Source: Mauremys mutica (lineage: Eukaryota > Chordata > Testudines > Geoemydidae). From it: DNA of 64,000 bases. Shown in pieces: positions 44,474 to 56,041 of the stretch (its first letter is position 1; each line of letters starts with the position of its first letter). The position numbers and the translations under genes were made by a program. Location: NCBI RefSeq assembly GCF_020497125.1, contig NC_059089.1:29220282-29284281 (forward strand). Direction: 5' to 3'. The notes under the pieces are model-generated. The model did no database searches, had not been told where the DNA came from, and saw nothing but the letters and a program-made list of their open reading frames with translations.

Positions 44474-45771
44474 CAATGGTGGCCCGTCCATACAGGCAAA
44501 CTAGGTGGTCGTGTAGGGTGCCAAGTTAAAAGGGGCACCAAATTTGAGGAAAAAAATCTAATTAAAGTAAAAAAAAAAAAAAAAAAAAGGAGATGAAAAA
44601 AACCCAAATAAAATAATGAAGATGTCATTATTTCAATTCCCGTGTGCGCACAGAGAGAATATGAATTCTAATTCATTTCTCTACATTTCTGATTTATTAA
44701 TATGTCAAATTTTTTATTTATTGCAAAATAAATAATATTTTAGTGATTTTTTTTTCAATTTGCGACATAGGGTCAAGATAACCCACTCTGCAATTTTGAT
44801 AAGTAATAACTCAGCCACAATGAAACGCATCCGCCAATGGTGAGAGCTGCAATGCTAGTGACATCTAACTCTAATATACATCAAGGTCGCATAGCCGGTC
44901 GTAGAGCGGAGAGTCGGTATTGACTCATGAAAATTCAGAAGACATTGATGCTACAGATTTGTGTAGTGAGCTTCAGGCTTTTTCAAGATGACTTAAGAAA
45001 CATTCCACTCCTGAAGAAGTACTGAAGTTTGTTTGTGAAAATAAACTCAGACAGATTTCCAAACATTTTTATAGCTCTATGCATTCTTTTAACTTTGTCA
45101 GTTTCCGTAGCTAGTGGGGAATGTAGCTTCTCAAAGTTAAAAACATATCTGTGTTCAGCAATGGTGCAAGAGAGACTTGTTGGACTTGCCACAATGTCAG
45201 TAGAGCATGAAATAGCTGGAAAATTGAATCTAAAAGAACTAGTGACTGAATTTTCAAAACTTAAAACAAGAAAAGTCATGTTTTAAGAGCACAGAGTATT
45301 TTTTATTCAGAGTGTTTTGTAAATACAGGTTAAAGTTCATTGAAGAGTTTTCTTATTTCTTTCTATATTCAATGTGGTGGTAATGGCAGTTAAAGCAGGA
45401 TAGCGTAATGGATGATTTTGGATTTGTAATAATAAAAATGGTAATTAACATTTTAATGAATTTTTATTTGAAATTGGACTGAAATATCATCTAGCTGTCG
45501 TGTACAACTCTATTCTGAAAATTTCGTGTCTCTATTTTATCTGATCTCAGAAACATTGGTTGGACAGACAAACAGATGGACAAACTGAATAATTAAGTCT
45601 CTGTTTTAAAAAAAACACTTAAAACATTAAAAGGAAAAAAGAGGCAAAATGTTTCCCAGTTTACCAAAAACCTCAGCCTAGATCTGCCCTTGGGGCTTGG
45701 GGGTGGGGGATACCGATTGCATGGGTCATCTAGAGTGCCAGTTGCTGGCAGCTAGTCTAGGGCTGCCCCTG
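44474..45771 (+). mobile_element. hAT element inserted in CR1, with transposase remnant
   Basis: The perfect 8-bp duplication TTTATCAG lies at 44466-44473 and 45772-45779. The left end is CAATGGTGGCCCGTCC; the right end is GGGCTGCCCCTG, imperfect but hAT-like. The CR1 reads through seamlessly when this 1.3-kb block is removed. The poly(A) tract at 44569-44588 is internal. Confidence 0.85.
44931..45286 (+). pseudogene. hAT transposase C-terminal remnant (ZMYM1-like type)
   Basis: The open frame 45029-45286 contains FPNIFIALCILLTLSVSVAS, GECSFSKLKTYL and LVGLATMSVEHEIAGKL, the dimerisation domain of hAT transposases related to ZMYM1-like proteins. Just upstream, in another frame with an internal stop, is DLCSELQAF...HSTPEEVLKFVCEN from the same domain, so a frameshift lies near 45055. 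Confidence 0.85.
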
Positions 45772-45779
45772 TTTATCAG

Positions 45780-46360
45780 TGATGATTTTATGGTTTTTTG
45801 TAAGTCATTAATAAAAATGTTAAATAGGATAGAGCCAAGAAGAGATCCCTGCTGGACCCCACTAGAAATACACTCTATTGCAGATGATTCCCTGTTAGAG
45901 TTACATTCTGAGATCTATCAGTTAGCCAGTTTTTAATCATTTAATATGTGCCATATAGTTATGTGGTCCTATATCAAAATTCCTTACAAAACTCTGTTAC
46001 ATCAATACTGTTATCTTTATCCTCCAACCTTGTAATCTCATAAGTTAAAAATCAAATTAGTTTGATAAAATATACGTTCCTTAAAAAAGATATGTATTGG
46101 GATTAACTATACTTTTTTCTTGATTAATCAAGTCCTGTTTCAGGCTTTCATATTCTTTTGCCTGGGATTGATGTCAGTCTGACAGACCTATAATTACCTG
46201 GTCATCCCATTTGTACTTTTTAAGTGATAGCTCAACATTCACTTTCTTCCAGACTTCTGTATCTGACCACTATTTCAAGATTTAATGAAAATCATCATTA
46301 ACAGTCCAGCTCATTAGAAATGTATGAGTGTAAATTATCCAGCCTTGCTCATTTCAAAAT
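45780..46360 (-). pseudogene. older CR1 LINE, antisense (second part)
   Basis: Continues the CR1 of 43640-44473: TAAAAATGTTAAATAGGATA, GAGATCCCTGCTGGACCCCA, AGCCAGTTTTTAATC and CTGACAGACCTATAATTACC are complements of CR1 RT coding sequence. Much more diverged than the neighbouring CR1. Confidence 0.75.
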
Positions 46361-47880
46361 ATCATGGAATCATAAGATCATAGAATATCAGGGTTGGAAG
46401 GGACCTCAGGAAGTCATCTAGTCCAATCCCCTGCTCAAAGCAGGACCAATCCCCAACTAAATTATCCCAGCCAGGGCTTTGTCAAGCCTGACCTTAAAAA
46501 TCTCTAAGGAAGGAAATTCCACCACCTCCCTAGGTAACCCATTCCAGTGCTTCACCACCCTCCTAGTGAAAAAGTTTTTCCTAATATCCAACCTAAACCT
46601 CTCCCACTGCAACTTGATACCATTACTCCTTGTTCGGTCATCTGCTACCACTGAGAACAGTCTAGATCCATCCTCTTTGGAACCCCCTTTTAGGTAGTTG
46701 AAAGCAGCTATCAAATCCCCCCTCATTCTTCTCTTCTGCAGACTAAACAATCCCAGTTCCCTCAGCCTCTCCTCATAAGTCATGTGCTGTTAGCCTTCTT
46801 GGCAACAAGGGCACACTGTTGACTCATATCCAGCTTTTCGTCCACTGTAACCTCTAGGTCCTTTTCTGCAGAACTGCTGCCTAGCCATTCAGTCCCTAAT
46901 CTGTAGCAGTGCATGGGATTCTTCCGTCCTAAGTGCAGGATTCTGCACTCATCCTTGTTGAACCTCATCAGATTTCTTTTGGCCCAATCCTCTAATTTGT
47001 CTAGCTCTCTCTGTATCCTATCTCTACTCTCCAGTGTATCTACCACTCCTCCCAGTTTAGTATCATCTGCAAACTTGCTGAGAGTGCAGTCCACGCAATC
47101 CTCCAGATCATTAATGAAGATATTGAACAAAAACGGCCCCAGGACCATCCCTTGGGGCACTCTGCTTGATACCGACTGCCAACTAGACATGGAGCCATTG
47201 ATCACTACCCATTGAACCCGACGATCTAGCCAGCTTTCTGTCCACCTTATAGTCCATTCATCCAGCCCATACTACTTTAACTTGCTGGCAAGAATGCTAT
47301 GGGAAACTGTATCAAAGCTTTACTAAAGTCAAGGAATAACATGTCCACTGCTTTTCCCCTCATCCACAGAGCCGGTTATCTCGTTATAGAAGGCAATTAG
47401 GTTAGTCAGGTATGACTTGCCCTTGTTGAATCCATGCTTTGGTCTCCTTTAAGTGCTTCAGAATTAATTCCTTGAGGACCTGTTCCATGATTTTTCCAGC
47501 GACTGAGGTGAGGCTGATTAGCCTGTAGTTCCCCGGAACTTCCTTCTTCCCTTTTTTAAATATGGGCACCACATTAGCGTTTTTCCAGTCATCCGGAGCC
47601 TCCCCTGATCACCATGAAATTTCAAAGATAATGGCCAATGGCTCTGCAATCACATCCGCCAACTCCTTTAGCACCCTCAGATGCAGCACATCCGGCCCCA
47701 TGGATTTGTGCTCGTCCAGCTTTTCTAAATAGTCCCGAACCACTTCTTTCTTCACAGAGGGTTGGTCACCTCCTCCCCATGCTGTGCTGCCCAGTGTAAT
47801 AGTCTGGGAGCTGACCTTGTTTGTGAAGACACAGGCAAAAAAAGCACTGAGTACATTAAAATAGATTTCCAAATCAGCTC
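46361..47880 (-). pseudogene. younger CR1 LINE, antisense, 1.5 kb 3' part
   Basis: It starts at the 3' tail complement (ATCATAGAATATCAGGGTTG, GAAGGGACCTCAGGAAGTCA). Minus ORFs then read upstream: 46457-46783 ([20 protein letters not shown]), 46780-47205 ([20 protein letters not shown] and FADDTKLGG, the RT active site) and 47609-47872 ([20 protein letters not shown]). Several frames are long, so the copy is fairly young. It is 5'-truncated within ORF2. Confidence 0.92.
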
Positions 47881-48036
47881 CAGGCTTTTGAATGAAGAAT
47901 GGGCATAAGGATCAAACTCCACAGGTGCACTTAAGCTAATTTTGCTTGACTTTTTCCTGCATTATTCCCCCCTCCCCCACCTTTTGCATTTGGAAAGGTT
48001 TACTCTAATAATTTCCCAATTCTGTTTCTGCTTCAG
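47881..48036. other. intron end
   Basis: A short spacer ending in the acceptor TTTCTGCTTCAG at 48036. Confidence 0.4.
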
Positions 48037-48136
48037 AATGCAGATTTCACCCCAGGTACATGGCGCAGAACAGATGTGCACTTGGAAAACCCAGAGTACC
48101 ACACCAGATGGTATTTCAAATATTTTCTAGGAAAAG
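48037..48136 (+). CDS. GARNL3: GARNL3 exon
   Basis: Acceptor TCTGCTTCAG; donor GAAAAG|GTAATT. The reading NADFTPGTWRRTDVHLENPE then YHTRWYFKYFLGK matches vertebrate GARNL3 closely, including GTWRRTDVHLENPEYHTRWY. The human counterpart has a few substitutions in the first residues and Q for the final K. The 100 nt end with one extra base (G), which with TT of the next exon makes valine. Confidence 0.97.
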
Positions 48137-50325
48137 GTAATTAATTACACTTTTGTAAATGGCTTAAACATGATTTTAAATAAATGAGAAATACTTTTCA
48201 CATTTGAGTAATTGCAATTGTTAAAGAGCATGGGATTGACTTTATTTCTTATTATTAATATTGCACCTTCAGTGTGTGCAGTGCTGTACAGAAGATGGAC
48301 TGAGGCAGACAGGTGGTTCCATGCCCCAAAGAGCTTAGCTTCTGATGTTATTGGGGGCACAATACAATCCAGGATGAGCACATGGTAGTATTTGGTCACT
48401 AAAGCTGTAATCATTCACTGCACTGCAGACTTTACTGCTAGTCCATTGGAACCTAAACTTCTAGCACTGACATGAGAGAGAAGCCCCAAACCCAAGAAGT
48501 CTTGTCACATCAGGGTTTCTTTCAAGAATTCTAGTGCTCCTCACTTTTCTATAACGTAAAAATGTTTTCAGAACACGTTTTGTTTAAGGATTTTTTTGTT
48601 CTACTTCTTGTCCCAGACAAAATAAGGAAATAAACTTGAAGTGTATGTGAATTGTTGAAGGCCAAGTTAGTTGCACATCAGGAAAAGTTTAGGCTCAGTT
48701 AAGACTTGAGTGAAGGTTCAGGTTAGTTTATATCATATCTGAAGTGTCTTACTCAATTGTCCTTGTTCTTTTTCACAAAATATTTTCCAGAACTGGCCCA
48801 TTGAGTTGGCAGGATCTCACCAGATTAGTCAGTTAGGCCCCTACTTGGCTTTGTAAGTCTAAAAATAGCAATTATGCTGCTCCCTATAATGTAGCAATAT
48901 TTTGTGAGATGGCATATTTGCAAAAGACTTTAAGGGAAATCAGTGGAAATGGCTTTTCTTCACAGATTTAATAGGAAAGAACTGAGATGGCAGAATCCTG
49001 TAGTTTGAGAGACTTGAAACATAAACTTTACAGAACAAAACAAAAAAATCCCTCTCTTCCCCTTGAAGCTACAATTCCTCAATACATTTTCTCTTACATC
49101 TTCTAAATTTAAACCATTGCTCTTTGTAGTGAGGATCAAGTTTTTGATTTCCATGCTTTCTTCATTAAGTCCTTTAAAGCTGACAGAATCAGGATTTCTT
49201 AATGTGTTTGCCAGAGTCTTTATTCTGTTCATTTTGTTTTCTAATACACAACCTGAAATCTTAAACATCTATTTCTGAAAATCATTTTTACCTTTCTGTT
49301 ATTTGTGTTTCTACAGTGCTTAGCACAATGTCCATGACAAGGGCTCCTAAGCACTACCTGAGTACATACAAACAAATAAATAAAATGCACAATCTGGTTT
49401 GTTATTGTAGGGATGTTCACTAGGGTTAGGCTGTATACACCAGTTTTTCATAGCTGCTTCCTTGTGCATACTAGGTGGTTTTGAATTTGCCTGTTAGTGC
49501 TGGATAGCTAGAAAAATATATTTTTAAATAAGAAGTTTTATTGGAAAAAATCTCTCAAAATTACTTGCATTTTACAAACAGATGCAAGAAAAATAGAAAC
49601 TTTAACATTTGAATCTATTGACAGTGGTCCTTTAAGTCATGTTCTTAAAAATAACCTCGGGTGCCAGAGACTAGAGACTAAGTCCTAAAAAAAGCCAAAT
49701 TTCTGAGGTATTTTGGAAGCTATTGGATCAACTGAATATTTACTTTTGAAATCGCACACAACACTGAAACTACTCAGTGGAAATGCTGATTAAAGAATGG
49801 TGTTGGCTGTAGTATATCAATTTATAAACTTTAGAAATGGAAAGAGCAGGAGTTGTGCACTGCATGTTATCACATTTGGGAACTGCTGAGCTTCCAAGTT
49901 CATTAGCATGCTTTGCAAGTGACATATTCTCAGTTTGGCCTGTTTGCAGGGGAGAGAATGAGGAGAGAAAAGGCTTGACCTAATGCTGTCATGGCTTCTC
50001 TAAAAAGAAAGCATCATGGTTACTATTTATATAAACATATATAGAGTAGATGATCTGTCAGTACTATAATAAATCGAGAAAGCCAAGTTTTAAAGGGCAG
50101 GTGAGTTGTATCTGCATTGTGAAATCAGATCTCCACAGAGGATCAACCTCTTGGATTCAGCAACAGTAAAAACAGGACTGTGTCAGCTTTGCCCTCTGCA
50201 AATAGTTTTGGTAAAAAAAAATGAAGTGTATTTATTGTTATTCAGAGAACTGATTTTCAGTAGGTGTCTAGCACATTTTAGGGTAAAATTGTGGTGGCCT
50301 TACTCATGTTAGTTATCTCATTGAT
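48137..50325. other. intron sequence with faint old repeats
   Basis: A weak old repeat lies near 48255-48370 (TGTGCAGTGCTGTACAGAAG, CCCCAAAGAGCTTAGCTTCT). An old LINE/SINE-like 3' tail lies near 49316-49380 (ACAGTGCTTAGCACAATG, GGGCTCCTAAGCACTAC, AAATAAATAAA). Otherwise unassigned. Confidence 0.4.
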
Positions 50326-50735
50326 AGAATCATAGACATGTAGGGATGGAAGGGACGTCAGGAGGCCATCTAGTCCATGCCCCCACACTGAGGCAGGATT
50401 ATAGATACCTAGACCTTCCCTGACAGGTGTTTGTCAACCTGTTCTTAAACACATCCAATATCAAGGATTCCACAACATCCCTTGGTAACCTAGTCTGGTT
50501 ATAGTTAGAAAGTGTTTCCTAATATCTAACCTAAATCTTCCTTGCTGTAGATTGACAATTACTTCTTGTCCTACCTTCAGTGGACATGAGGAATAATAGA
50601 TCACCATCCTCTTGATAACAACCTTTTACATATTTGAAGACTGTTCTCACGTCACACACACCTACACCCCAGCCTTCTTTTCTCTAGGCTAAATATGAGC
50701 AATTTCAAGCCTTTTCTCAAACATTTTGGACCTTA
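50326..50735 (-). repeat. CR1 LINE 3' end, antisense
   Basis: AGAATCATAGACATGTAGGG, ATGGAAGGGACGTCAGGAGG and CCATCTAGTCCATGCCCCC, then about 330 bp of C-terminal and 3' UTR complement with a TTAGAAAGTGTTTCCTAATA block. A separate, diverged subfamily. Confidence 0.85.
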
Positions 50736-51848
50736 AAATCATTAAAACTTCCACTGAAGCTGACATCTCCTTTGTATGATGAATCTTGGGTCCATAACAC
50801 CAACTGCCTGCTATTAATGTTTTGTCAGTTATTACATGCTAAATGGAAGCTTCAAGGCAGCATTAAGTTTACAATTATCATTGCAAAAAGCCAGGAACTT
50901 GAAAACGTTAAGGTTATAACACAGTTAATATGGTCAACATACTCTGTATATTATGATGTACATAATGACATTAATATGACGATACACATTTGAATAGAAA
51001 AACAAAAATACATCTGAGTTAATGCTGTAGGAACCTTAACTTGCTGTAATTAAATGCAAAAACAATGTATAGCTGAGATTTTAAATGTACAAAAGATTGG
51101 AATTTTAAAGTTGTTTCCCACAGAAATGGAAGCTCAAGTTGTAAATACATAATATATAATATTTAATATTGTGGTAAGGTGACTGAGGCATAGTTGCTGT
51201 TGGAACCATAATTATGAATTCTATGACCTTTCTGTGTGTATTTAAAACATCAGTGATAACACAGACCTTTCATAATTTAAAAACATTTTCTCAAATCATG
51301 TGTCTTCCTTAAAATCGATGGCATCCTTTTTTGTTTTATTAGGCTTCAGTAAAGCCATTATTGACCAGCATAGACCAAATGTTAAATGCAGATGTTGTGT
51401 ATTCTGGGACTGGGCATACACACTGAAATTGCTACCGCAGCATGACAGAGAGCACAAAACCAAGAGCAGAGAAGGGGACAAAGGATAGAGTAAGCAAAAG
51501 GAATGGAAAGTGTTTAGTGAGGATTGAGAGAGTTCAGAGGAAAATGTGACTGAGATTATTATAGGACCTGCTAGAATGAGGAACTCAAACTAGATGCAAT
51601 AAGTAGAAGAATTCAGAGGGTGGTGGAGTGGTGGAAGCTGGAGGAGTGGCAGAGAGATTGAACAAGAGAAGGTTATTTTAATCAAGGCAAGAGATCACAG
51701 CACATGGACAAAGGTTTCAGCAGCGGGAAAAGTGAGTAAGGAGATTTTGGCAATATGCTGCTGGAAACCTACCAACAATGTAGTTCCTTTTGTAACAATT
51801 GATTTTTCCTTGTATAATTGTTTTTCACTTGTCATGTTTCCTTTCCAG
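50736..51848. other. intron sequence up to the acceptor
   Basis: No feature recognised before the acceptor TTTCCTTTCCAG at 51848. Confidence 0.4.
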
Positions 51849-51967
51849 TTCATCAGAATTACATAGGTACAGATGCAGAGAAGAACCCTTTTTTTCTGTC
51901 TGTCGTGCTCTCCAACCAAAACAATCAACGTGTCCCTCAATACCGCTCAATTCTCTGGAAAAAAACA
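51849..51967 (+). CDS. GARNL3: GARNL3 exon
   Basis: Acceptor TTTCCTTTCCAG; donor AAAACA|GTAAGG. After TT completes valine, 39 codons read HQNYIGTDAEKNPFFLSVVL, then SNQNNQRVPQYRSILWKKT. This corresponds to the GARNL3 segment with small conservative differences. The exon ends in phase 0. The surrounding long ORF (51799-52059) reads another frame. Confidence 0.97.
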
Positions 51968-54814
51968 GTAAGGAACAAATACTAATTGCCTGCCTGCCTG
52001 CCTGTTCTCTATGGTTTTTTAGGGCATTTCCTTCCCTCAGTTGTACCACTGAATTCTAAAATTTTTCCATAGCTACTGTGCTGTGGTTACCACAGGAGAT
52101 ACATATATGGTATGAGTAAGCCCAGAAGAGAATTCAAACAAATCTTCTCTGTAGGGTTCATGTTTCCAGATGCTAATTTTTTGTCATCCTGGCTTCCTTC
52201 ACCTACAGGAAACCTTTGGATCCCCTGCTGACCGCCTAAAGGTCATTAACTAGGTATTAAAACTCACTTATTTTTAAGTATTTACTATTTCAGAGCACTG
52301 TCAGTGTGGATAGCTTTATATAAAACATAGGAGAAGGAATGATTCCTACTCCAAGGACGTTCAATTCTGCATTTAGCGAGATCATACAGTTTGGACTGTC
52401 AGTATGTTGAATGACTTGCATAGAAGTTCAGTCACAAATGGGCATATTTTAATTATTCATTGTAGTGAATTATCATTGTAAAGCTTCACAGAAGTTGTAT
52501 TTCAAGAAGATATACAAATGCATAGAGGGTGGATGTGTGATCACAAGGAGAGAGAGGAAGATCCATGTCTATGGGATAACATAAAAGGAGAAGTAAAGAT
52601 CAGAGAAGAAGGATTCAAAGAGAGTGGAGAGCAGACAGATGGGAGTGGGAAAAGAGAGGTGAGATGTAGGCAGGGATGGAGTTGTCAAGGGTCTTGAAAT
52701 AGATGATGACAAGAAGCTAAAAGTGCAATATGGAAGGCAAGATGAAGCCAGTGGAGGAGGGGAGTGACCTGGGCAGAAGCAGTAGAAGTGGTTTAAAGGG
52801 AAAAGGATATTGTAAAATATGAAGTGTTGGTAGAGTGGCGTAACACATAACCACTTAAATAATTTATGCAAACTAAAAAAGCAAACAGGAAAATTAGACA
52901 GATTTATACAACTCCCAGGCAGTGAGAGTACATCAAAAGAATATCACCCACATATACTTCCTGTCTCACGTGTATTGCAGAAGAGATTTTGGTCAATTCT
53001 TGGTGGTATTTGCTTCCTAGGAATCACCCCATCCATATTGATTTGTTCCATGTTTCCTGGCTCTTGAGTAGACTGTCTTTACAAAAAACAAATTAAAAAC
53101 AAAACCACCAAAAAGGAAATGAAAAAAAATTGAGATTACATTGGGGGGGGGGGGGGGAAATGTTCTCTTCATTCTGCACTTTAGACTCCCCCATTGTACA
53201 GTAAAAATATGATGACAGATGGAAGTGTCAGTTACTTCAAAATACACTAGTCCAAATTATTAGCAATTTATGGCTGCTGAATCAGAACAGTGGGCACATT
53301 TAAGTTCATTCCAGTTCTCGAGATATTACTGGTTTTAGTGGTATTATCCATTCTAAATATAGGAAATATAATTAAAACTGAAATTAACTTTTTAATGCAC
53401 CCACTGTATGTAGGAGAAAAGCTGGACAGTGTACAGATTATATAGTTTTGCTTGTGAGTGTTGTTTGATCCTACTGGATGCCTTAATAGTCCCGTGTTTG
53501 TCATCAGAAGTGCTACATATAAACATCAGCTGCAAATGAATAAAAACTCTTTGAATTTCCTTGGTTTTCCTTTTGTTATTTATCTGATATGGTTCTTTAG
53601 TGATGTGATCGTTAGCCAATAAAACCTTTACTCACAGAAATAGTCTTCCAAATAACAATTTTAGTGATAACTTTTTAATGAATTTTGGTAACCTCCCAGG
53701 CTGAGTTTGAAACAAGATTATGCCCTTGCTGTATCCACCTACTGTGTGATACCGTATGACACCCAGTGCATAAAATGACTGAATATGCGCTCAAAATAAG
53801 GACTGTGGGAACATCTGCCATTCAGCAACCATTTGATCAGCTCTTCTAAATTTTCAGGAGCAGGTATACAATAGTTAGAGTTCTGCAGCTAAGAACTGAT
53901 GTGGTCTAGGTGTGAGCCTTGTAGGATTTCCTTCTGTGGTTTAGTAAATGACAGTAAAATTCCACCGTGTGTTCAGGAAATATTGAGATAAAGTAAATAA
54001 TAGACCTCATGCCATTTTACAAGTCAAAAGAATATCAGTGGTTTTATGCATAATCAAAATTAAAGTGTAAGGTCATCAATGATGTCTCTGGGAGTCTATT
54101 AAGTCCACTTTAAAAAGCTTTACAGAAACCTACTAAATGGCTTTATGTCAATGGAATATTTTCTTCCAGCACCAGGAAGAAAACTGAGACATGTTGTTCT
54201 TCGATCTTCATTTTTCTGTAAAATATTTTGCTGTTGTATTGTGTCTTGTGATTCTAAAAAAAATTATTTATTTTCTTTGTGATAGGGCTGGGAACATAAC
54301 CAGCTGGATTGTGTTTGTCCCCCTGTATAGGAGATGTAAATGGAAGGGAGGCGCCTTCTCCTTATTGTCTCCCTGGCATAACCATGTAGTGTCCCGGCAT
54401 CATAATGTGATCCATTAAGCTCTTGACCCTACTACAAAGAACAGACACGCTTTTGAAAGGTCAAAATAACATGCACTGCAATAGCAAAATATATGCTCCC
54501 TGGTACTACCTCCTTTCCAAAGGGGGACACAGAAAAGGTGGGGCCATGGCCCCATTCCCCTTCACACAGTCTATGGAACTTATTAAGTGCCTCAGAGAAC
54601 ATATATTCCTAGGAGCACCAAGCTGAATTGTGCTTCCCAGAGTTCTTCCTAAGGCATTGCAGCTCCATTCCACTCCCAGAGTGGGCCAGTACTAATAGGT
54701 ACAGTGTGGCCCACAGTTTAGAGGGCTGATATTTTTCTTTTAGTGTTAGTGTTAGCTGCTCTCTGATTTCCTACCCCTCTTTTTTTCCCTGAATTGTGTG
54801 TAAAAGCTTCTAAG
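51968..54814. other. intron sequence, mostly unassigned
   Basis: A weak old repeat lies near 52670-52800 (GGAGTTGTCAAGGGTCTTGA; GCCAGTGGAGGAGGGGAGTG). A run of 15 G lies at 53143-53157. The purine-rich block at 52550-52760 explains the Ser/Pro-rich minus ORF 52569-52871. No exon is seen. Confidence 0.4.
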
Positions 54815-54978
54815 ATGTTTACAACATATGGCTCTCCTTCAAGTGGTCTCTGCATATTGCATTCTGTAGGATGCACTGACAGTTTGTAGCTGAGATGGTG
54901 GAACCTTGCTCATGTTGCCTGTTGGAGGACTCTCAGGCCCTTGTCTGCCCATTCCCTCACCATCATGAAGTTCTAGGG

Positions 54979-55567
54979 TAGGGGTCTCAAAGTCCCGGTC
55001 CGCGGGCCATCTGTGGCCCAAGAACCTCCACACTGTGGACTGCGGAGGAAAGACACATGCAGCCACTCTGCCGGCAATGTCTGCTGCAGGCACCGCCCCC
55101 CTCAGCTCCCATTGGCTGGGTGAGAGGGACAGAGATACCATCACTAGTCGCCGGGCAGAGTCAGCCATGGAGGCAGCATCATTATTTGCCTGGCACAGTC
55201 AGCCATGGAAGCAGCGTCACTTTTTTCCATAATGAATATAAAGAAGTCAAAATACTGAACACACCTATCTGATGCACACCTTCCTGCAGTCCTGAAGGTT
55301 TCAACTGCTCAGTCACTGAGGCCAGACATCAACAAACTGACAGGACTTGAAGCATTGCCAGGTGTCTGGCAAACACTAAAAACTCTCTGGCAGGTGAAGA
55401 ATTGTATAAAGTTGTATGACAGTTTTATTATTTCTAAGAAATTCAAAATTAAAAATACAATATAAACGTTTTCTTTTCTGAACACCATCTTCAGTGACAT
55501 TATTGGCCCTCTGGGAGGATTTGAGAACTGGCACTGGCCCTAAGGTAAATTGAGTTTGAGACCCCTG
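54979..55567. mobile_element. hAT element with transposase C-terminal trace
   Basis: The termini are TAGGGGTCTCAAA (left, first C changed to T) and TTTGAGACCCCTG (right). The 8-bp duplications are TTCTAGGG (54971-54978) and TCCTAGGG (55568-55575), with one mismatch. Around 55256-55335 the + strand reads THLSDAHLPAVL-like then RPDINKL, a hAT dimerisation-domain motif of the GTF2IRD2/EPM2AIP1-like class. It is an internally deleted copy. Confidence 0.8.
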
Positions 55568-55776
55568 TCCTAGGGGCTAGGTTTGGCGCTGACTGCCTCA
55601 GTCCCTTCCAGCACCAGCAGTGGTGGATTAGGAAACCAGACTGAACCTGTGGTCTAAAGCTTTCTTCAAGATAGCTATCGCTATTGTTTATAGTTATTTA
55701 GTATAAAGTTTTATTAAAATAGCAGAGTGAAAAAACACTTGAGTGAAGTAGCAAATATCATTACAAACTCAATTAT

Positions 55777-56041
55777 GGGCAGGTCTACACTCCGTCAGGG
55801 ATAGACGCTCTGAGATTGATCCACCCGCCAAATCGACTGCAGATTGATCTCCAGTCAATCCCTGTACTCTACCCCTGACGAGAAGAGTAATGTAAGTCGA
55901 CTGGAGATTTTCTCCCGTTGACCCCCTGTGGTGTAGACCCCACAGTAACTTGACCTAAGGTACGTCGACTCCAGCTACGTTATTCGTGTAGCTGGAGTTG
56001 CATAGCGTAGGTTGACTTACTGCGGTAGTGTAGACAGAGCC
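55777..56041. mobile_element. PIF/Harbinger-type MITE
   Basis: The terminal inverted repeats are GGGCAGGTCTACACT (left) and, on the other strand, GGCTCTGTCTACACT (right). A 3-bp duplication TAT is at 55774-55776 and 56042-56044. The interior holds paired TCGACT and CAGCTACG...GTAGCTGGAG hairpin arms. Confidence 0.75.

Noticed and set aside
44931..45286. A ZMYM1-like host gene exon
   Set aside because: It sits within an insertion bounded by a perfect 8-bp duplication and is frameshifted; it lacks splice sites.
52569..52871. 100-codon minus ORF with hydrophobic, Ser/Pro-rich product
   Set aside because: It arises from a purine-rich stretch. It has no domain and no splice or promoter context.
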